This document shows positions 62,401 through 64,000 of a stretch of DNA of 64,000 nucleotides, in pieces (the first letter of the stretch is position 1; each line of letters starts with the position of its first letter). Under the pieces are notes generated by a model. It was not told where the DNA came from, did not search any database, and saw nothing but the letters and a program-made list of their open reading frames with translations. Source of the DNA: JAGQYH01 sp041393015 (GTDB lineage: Bacteria > Bacteroidota > Bacteroidia > Chitinophagales > JADIYW01); assembly GCA_041393015.1 (NCBI GenBank), contig JAWKKV010000001.1, positions 124,001 to 188,000 of the forward strand, given 5' to 3'. Made by a program: the position numbers and the translations under genes.

Positions 62401-64000
62401 AATTGGATTTGGATTAACTGTAACAGTTACATCATCAGAATCGGAACAGCCTTTGTCAGTTGTAACCGTTACAGTATAAGTTGTAGTAGCCGTTGGACTT
62501 ACTGTAATACTAGCAGTTGTTGCACCAGTTGACCACAAATAGTTTCCTCCACCTGAAGCGGTTAGCGTTACACTTGCTCCATTACATATTGACTTATCTG
62601 GACCAGCGTTGGCTGTTGGTAAATCGTATACTGTTACTTTAACCTCATCAACATCTGAACAACCATTGCTATTGGTCACCGTCACTGTATAATTAGTGGT
62701 AATAGTTGGGCTTACTGTAATGCTAGCCGTTGTAGCACCAGTTGACCACAAATATGTTCCACCGCCACTTGCTGTAAGTGTAACTGATTCTCCTCTACAA
62801 ACTGATTTATCTGGTCCTGCATTTGCCGTTGGCAACTCATTTACTGTGACTTTTACATCATCTGATTTAGAGCATCCTTTACTACTAGTAACTGTTACTG
62901 TATAAGTTGCAGTAGCTGTAGGACTTACTGTGATGCTAGCAGTTGTAGCACCTGTTGACCATAAATAAGTTCCTCCACCACTTGCTGTTAAAGTAACTGA
63001 CTCTCCTTTACATATTGTCTTATCTGGACCTGCATTTGCAGTTGGTAAATCATTTACTGTGACTTTTACGTCATCTGATTTAGAACATCCTTTACTACTA
63101 GTAACTGTTACTGTATAATTTGTGGTAGCTGTAGGACTTACTGTGATGCTAGCCGTTGTAGCACCTGTTGACCAAAGGTAAGTACCTCCTCCGCTTGCTG
63201 TTAAGGTAACTGATTCTCCTTCACAGATAGTTTTGTCTGGTCCAGCATTAGCTGTTGGCACATCATTTACTGTTACTATAACTTGATCTGATTTAGAACA
63301 TCCTTTGCTACTTGTAACTGTTACCGTATAGGTTGTAGTATTGTTTGGGCTTACTGTAATGCTAGCCGTTGTAGCACCTGTTGACCATAGATAAGTTCCT
63401 CCACCGCTTGCCGTAAGTGTCACTGATTCTCCTCTACAAACTGATTTATCTGGTCCTGCATCCGCATTTGGAATTGGATCTACTGTAACTTTTATATCAT
63501 CTGTTGCTGTACAACCATTTGCATCTGTTACTGTAACCGTATAAGTAGTTGTTGAAGTAGGGGAAACCGTTTTAGACTGGCCACTTCCTAATCCTTGGTT
63601 CCAACTGTAAGTATAAGGAGCAGTACCCAAAGAAGCTGTTGCTGATATAGTTGTTGACCCACCAGCACAAATTGACTTATCGTTTCCAGCATTTACTGTT
63701 ACATCACATTCAAAACACTCTACATCAACATTAACACCACTTGCAATTACCCATGATTGTCCATTAACGGATTGACCATTTTGATTATGTCTAGTATCTA
63801 CTGTAATTACAACTTGTGTAACGTTTCCAGCTACGTTATTTAATGTCAATGTTGGAATAGTTAAACAACATGTTCCTCCAGGCAATGATGCATCAGGACC
63901 ATAAATGAATACTTGATCAGTAGCGCCACCTGCATTTGCTTTTAATAGTAAATATCTACCATCGGTAGTCATTTCTGAAATTGGCACTTCAATAGTTAAA
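56428..64000 (-). CDS. Giant PKD/Ig-like repeat surface protein, 5' end outside window
   Basis: The frame is open through the right window edge, so the GTG at 63987 is not the start. At least 2,520 residues are visible. Most are beta-sandwich modules with a YxVTVTDANGC-type final strand and a GxGxxxTVSPxTTTTYTV core, about 70 residues each. Two SdrD-B-like domains (ASIGDFVWEDLNGNGIQDAG and its copy) lie at about 57.7-58.4 kb. The C-terminus ends CGDCDTPDCLEIGIDR and has no recognisable T9SS sorting domain. Overall it looks like a large surface or matrix adhesin with calcium-binding-type SdrD domains. The ligand is unknown. Confidence 0.88.
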   Translation of the reverse strand, partial: LTIEVPISEMTTDGRYLLLKANAGGATDQVFIYGPDASLPGGTCCLTIPTLTLNNVAGNVTQVVITVDTRHNQNGQSVNGQSWVIASGVNVDVECFECDVTVNAGNDKSICAGGSTTISATASLGTAPYTYSWNQGLGSGQSKTVSPTSTTTYTVTVTDANGCTATDDIKVTVDPIPNADAGPDKSVCRGESVTLTASGGGTYLWSTGATTASITVSPNNTTTYTVTVTSSKGCSKSDQVIVTVNDVPTANAGPDKTICEGESVTLTASGGGTYLWSTGATTASITVSPTATTNYTVTVTSSKGCSKSDDVKVTVNDLPTANAGPDKTICKGESVTLTASGGGTYLWSTGATTASITVSPTATATYTVTVTSSKGCSKSDDVKVTVNELPTANAGPDKSVCRGESVTLTASGGGTYLWSTGATTASITVSPTITTNYTVTVTNSNGCSDVDEVKVTVYDLPTANAGPDKSICNGASVTLTASGGGNYLWSTGATTASITVSPTATTTYTVTVTTDKGCSDSDDVTVTVNPNPIANAGNDVTVCADESVTLSASATNGTAPYIYQWDNALGNGSSKTVNPQVTTTYTVSVTDAKGCTDTDEVTVNVNPTPTFVIVDKACELFVSVYNVELTTNANQVVSTFGTVVNNGGNSWSILDIPNGQDITITATITATGCQIEQTITSPNCLCPPVGPPTPDSGDKEICMGETIPTLSVTVGLFTSVNWYDAPTGGNLIAANTTSYTPTTAGTFYAEAYLPAFPGCVSDARTPVKLTINPLPTANAGEGATICNGDQVTLTATGGGTYLWSTGATTASITVNPSATTTYTVTVTSDKNCVASDDVVVTVNENPIVTASPDQSTCGPEEITISANANGGAAPYTYNWNNGLGVGASKTLTPTQTTTYTVTVTDANGCEDTDEVTITVNPKPIVNAGTDAVICQGEDVQLQASTTSGTAPFTYIWDNGLGAGATKTVSPNTTTTYAVTVTDAKNCTSTDEVTITVEPSFTSGINAPDTRCAGEGILFAASPAVAGATYSWTFTGPATPTASTNPSVVVEWSAEGTYTATLVVTRGVCVETYTKNIIITQEVFAAAGPDKTICQGASTTIGGMPTGPSGAQYLWTPNLFLNNNNTANPTATPPVTITYTVQVTQNGCTRNESVTVFVDVNLNPRPEAGPDKVICDGSTAIIGSDGVIPNVTYQWSTVSGDIAGANESLLTVNPSVTTKYYVTATNSFGCIGIDSAIVTVNPTPTADAGEGDAICEGSNANLSATATGGTPPYSFSWNNGIGSGANQTVSPNVTTVYTVTVTDANGCTDTDEVTITVYQNPTVNAGANQSTCGVEQVTLTATGNGGTGPYTYQWDNGLGTGATHVVSPSVTTVYTVVLTDANGCTSTDDVRITVNEVPNVNIGNDTAICSGESITLTALVNGGLSPYQYTWSNGSTNASITVTPNATTTYSVTVKDANNCTNTDNITVTVDADFTSGISGPSTRCAGEQMLFSVSPIVPGATYEWFFNGPATPSSSTDPSVLVSWSEPGVYLASLEVTRGACKESYDHPINITQEVFASAGEDKTICEGASVTIGGSPTGPQGANYLWTPNLFINNNTVSNPTVTPPVTTTYTVTVTQNGCTNSQSVTVFVDVDLNPKPEAGPDKGICLGETLTIGGPADPNAFFQQWSTAAGAIPGAYSSYLEVTPTVTTTYYITAYNQLGCIGKDSVTITVYPTPAVNAGLDQEICKLEEVVLTAVGNGGTAPYTYEWNNGLGSGAVKTVNPDVTTSYIVTLTDANGCKDSDTVKITVNPSPTVNITANGSSDPTISICATQSVVLTATANGGSPAYNFLWSTGATTASITVNPTVTTDYSVKVTDAKGCTSSDTIKVVVDPNLCASIGDFVWEDLNGNGIQDAGEPGIGGVTVNLLDGNGNPTGQTTTTNPDGSYEFTGLTPGDYIVEFVAPNGVDFTTPNQGGDDALDSDANPTNGQSPVVSLESGETNNTIDAGLITPASIGDFVWEDLDADGIQDAGEPGIENVTVNLLDENGNVIATTTTDGTGFYEFTNLDPGTYSVQFVLPSGFVFSPLNQGGDDAKDSDANPANNGTTTTVTITSGQNYADFDAGISTNCSVSIVIEDVTTELPICVGESITLIANPSGGLAPYKYLWNTGDTTQSVVVSPTVTTTYSVTLTDANGCVSNADFEVPVYPAPNVDAGADQESCRLENRTLTAVGSGGTAPYTYLWDNGLGLGAEKVVNPTTTTSYIVLLTDANGCEARDTVTVTVNPSPNAPVPTAAITCVGDTIKLFANATANSYQWSGPNGFSSTLENPIITDATLSDTGLYTLVIANEFGCTAEGTVKVEVDKLPVITVVTSSNCNDNLQSYYSEFTINEGTVSVSAGILSFANGVYRVDSIPVGINLVITVTNVNGCKATRMFNSPNCPCPEVGMPNGVDEVEACNNKPLPTLVVFISAGATADWYTVPVGGTPIAVGTTSFTPITPGIYYVGERALVSGCESAQRLKITVTQVDCGDCDTPDCLEIGIDR
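58165..61002 (-). repeat. Duplicated 1,419-bp superblock in the giant gene
   Basis: A block starting FTSGI, then TRCAGE, ITQEVFA, GASTTIGG or GASVTIGG, NLF-NNN, and a PEAGPDK module begins at 61002 and again at 59583 (1,419 bp, 473 codons, exactly in frame). The modules follow in the same order in both copies, with clear sequence divergence. The end of the second copy is approximate. Confidence 0.8.
62404..63468 (-). repeat. Tandem array, five 213-bp units in the giant gene
   Basis: The landmark gttgacc recurs at 62528, 62741, 62954, 63167 and 63380, always 213 bp apart (71 codons). Each unit contains AGPDK, YLWSTGATTASITVSP and KGCS or a close variant. The units are similar but not identical in DNA. 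Confidence 0.93.

Overview
The window is AT-rich chromosomal DNA from a member of the Bacteroidota, most likely an environmental Saprospiria, Chitinophagia or Flavobacteriia-type organism. The evidence is two type IX secretion (T9SS) C-terminal sorting domains (type B at 4.0 kb, type A at 13.8 kb), SprB-like and PKD/Ig-like adhesin repeats, a TTTG/TAnnTTTG-type promoter ahead of rpsL, zinc-free forms of L36 and S14, and the rpsL-rpsG-fusA-rpsJ order without tuf. No rRNA, tRNA, CRISPR array, prophage or insertion sequence was recognised.

Layout. 1-4180 (+) is the 3' part of a repeat-rich secreted adhesin, open at the left edge. 4.3-8.4 kb (-) holds a UDP-galactopyranose-mutase-like flavoprotein and Lon protease. 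8.6-10.4 kb (+) has two tandem paralogous secreted proteins of unknown function. 10.4-24.7 kb is a metabolic region: two sterol-desaturase/fatty-acid-hydroxylase family membrane proteins, an amidase, two alpha/beta hydrolases (one secreted through T9SS), two short-chain dehydrogenases, a Tat-exported sugar-lactone-oxidase-like flavoprotein, a Tat-exported alanine-racemase-fold PLP protein, a Baeyer-Villiger-type monooxygenase and two Crp/Fnr-family regulators. 24.8-31.2 kb carries housekeeping genes: a class V aminotransferase, YqiA-like esterase, DUF937 protein, K+ channel, PD40 protein, AI-2E-family permease and a small secreted protein.

31.3-51.7 kb is one leftward block: the str, S10, spc and alpha ribosomal-protein clusters from rpsL to rplQ, ending in a hairpin terminator, followed by carA and eno. 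fusA is broken into two frames by an apparent single-base difference at about 49.94 kb. 52.0-55.7 kb (+) has an aminopeptidase P, a UbiE-like methyltransferase and a TPR lipoprotein/secreted protein. 55.8-56.3 kb (-) is a small secreted protein. 56.4-64.0 kb (-) is the 3' part of a giant repeat protein, open at the right edge, made of PKD/Ig-like modules with two SdrD-B-like domains.

The most interesting new signal is a set of FNR-spaced palindromes (TTAAC-N4-GTTAA). They sit in front of three transcription units of the 14-24 kb cluster, and two of the sites share the identical 14-mer. With a Crp/Fnr regulator immediately upstream of the monooxygenase gene, this suggests one regulon that controls a hydroxylation, alcohol oxidation, Baeyer-Villiger and hydrolysis pathway. 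The substrate cannot be read from the sequence.
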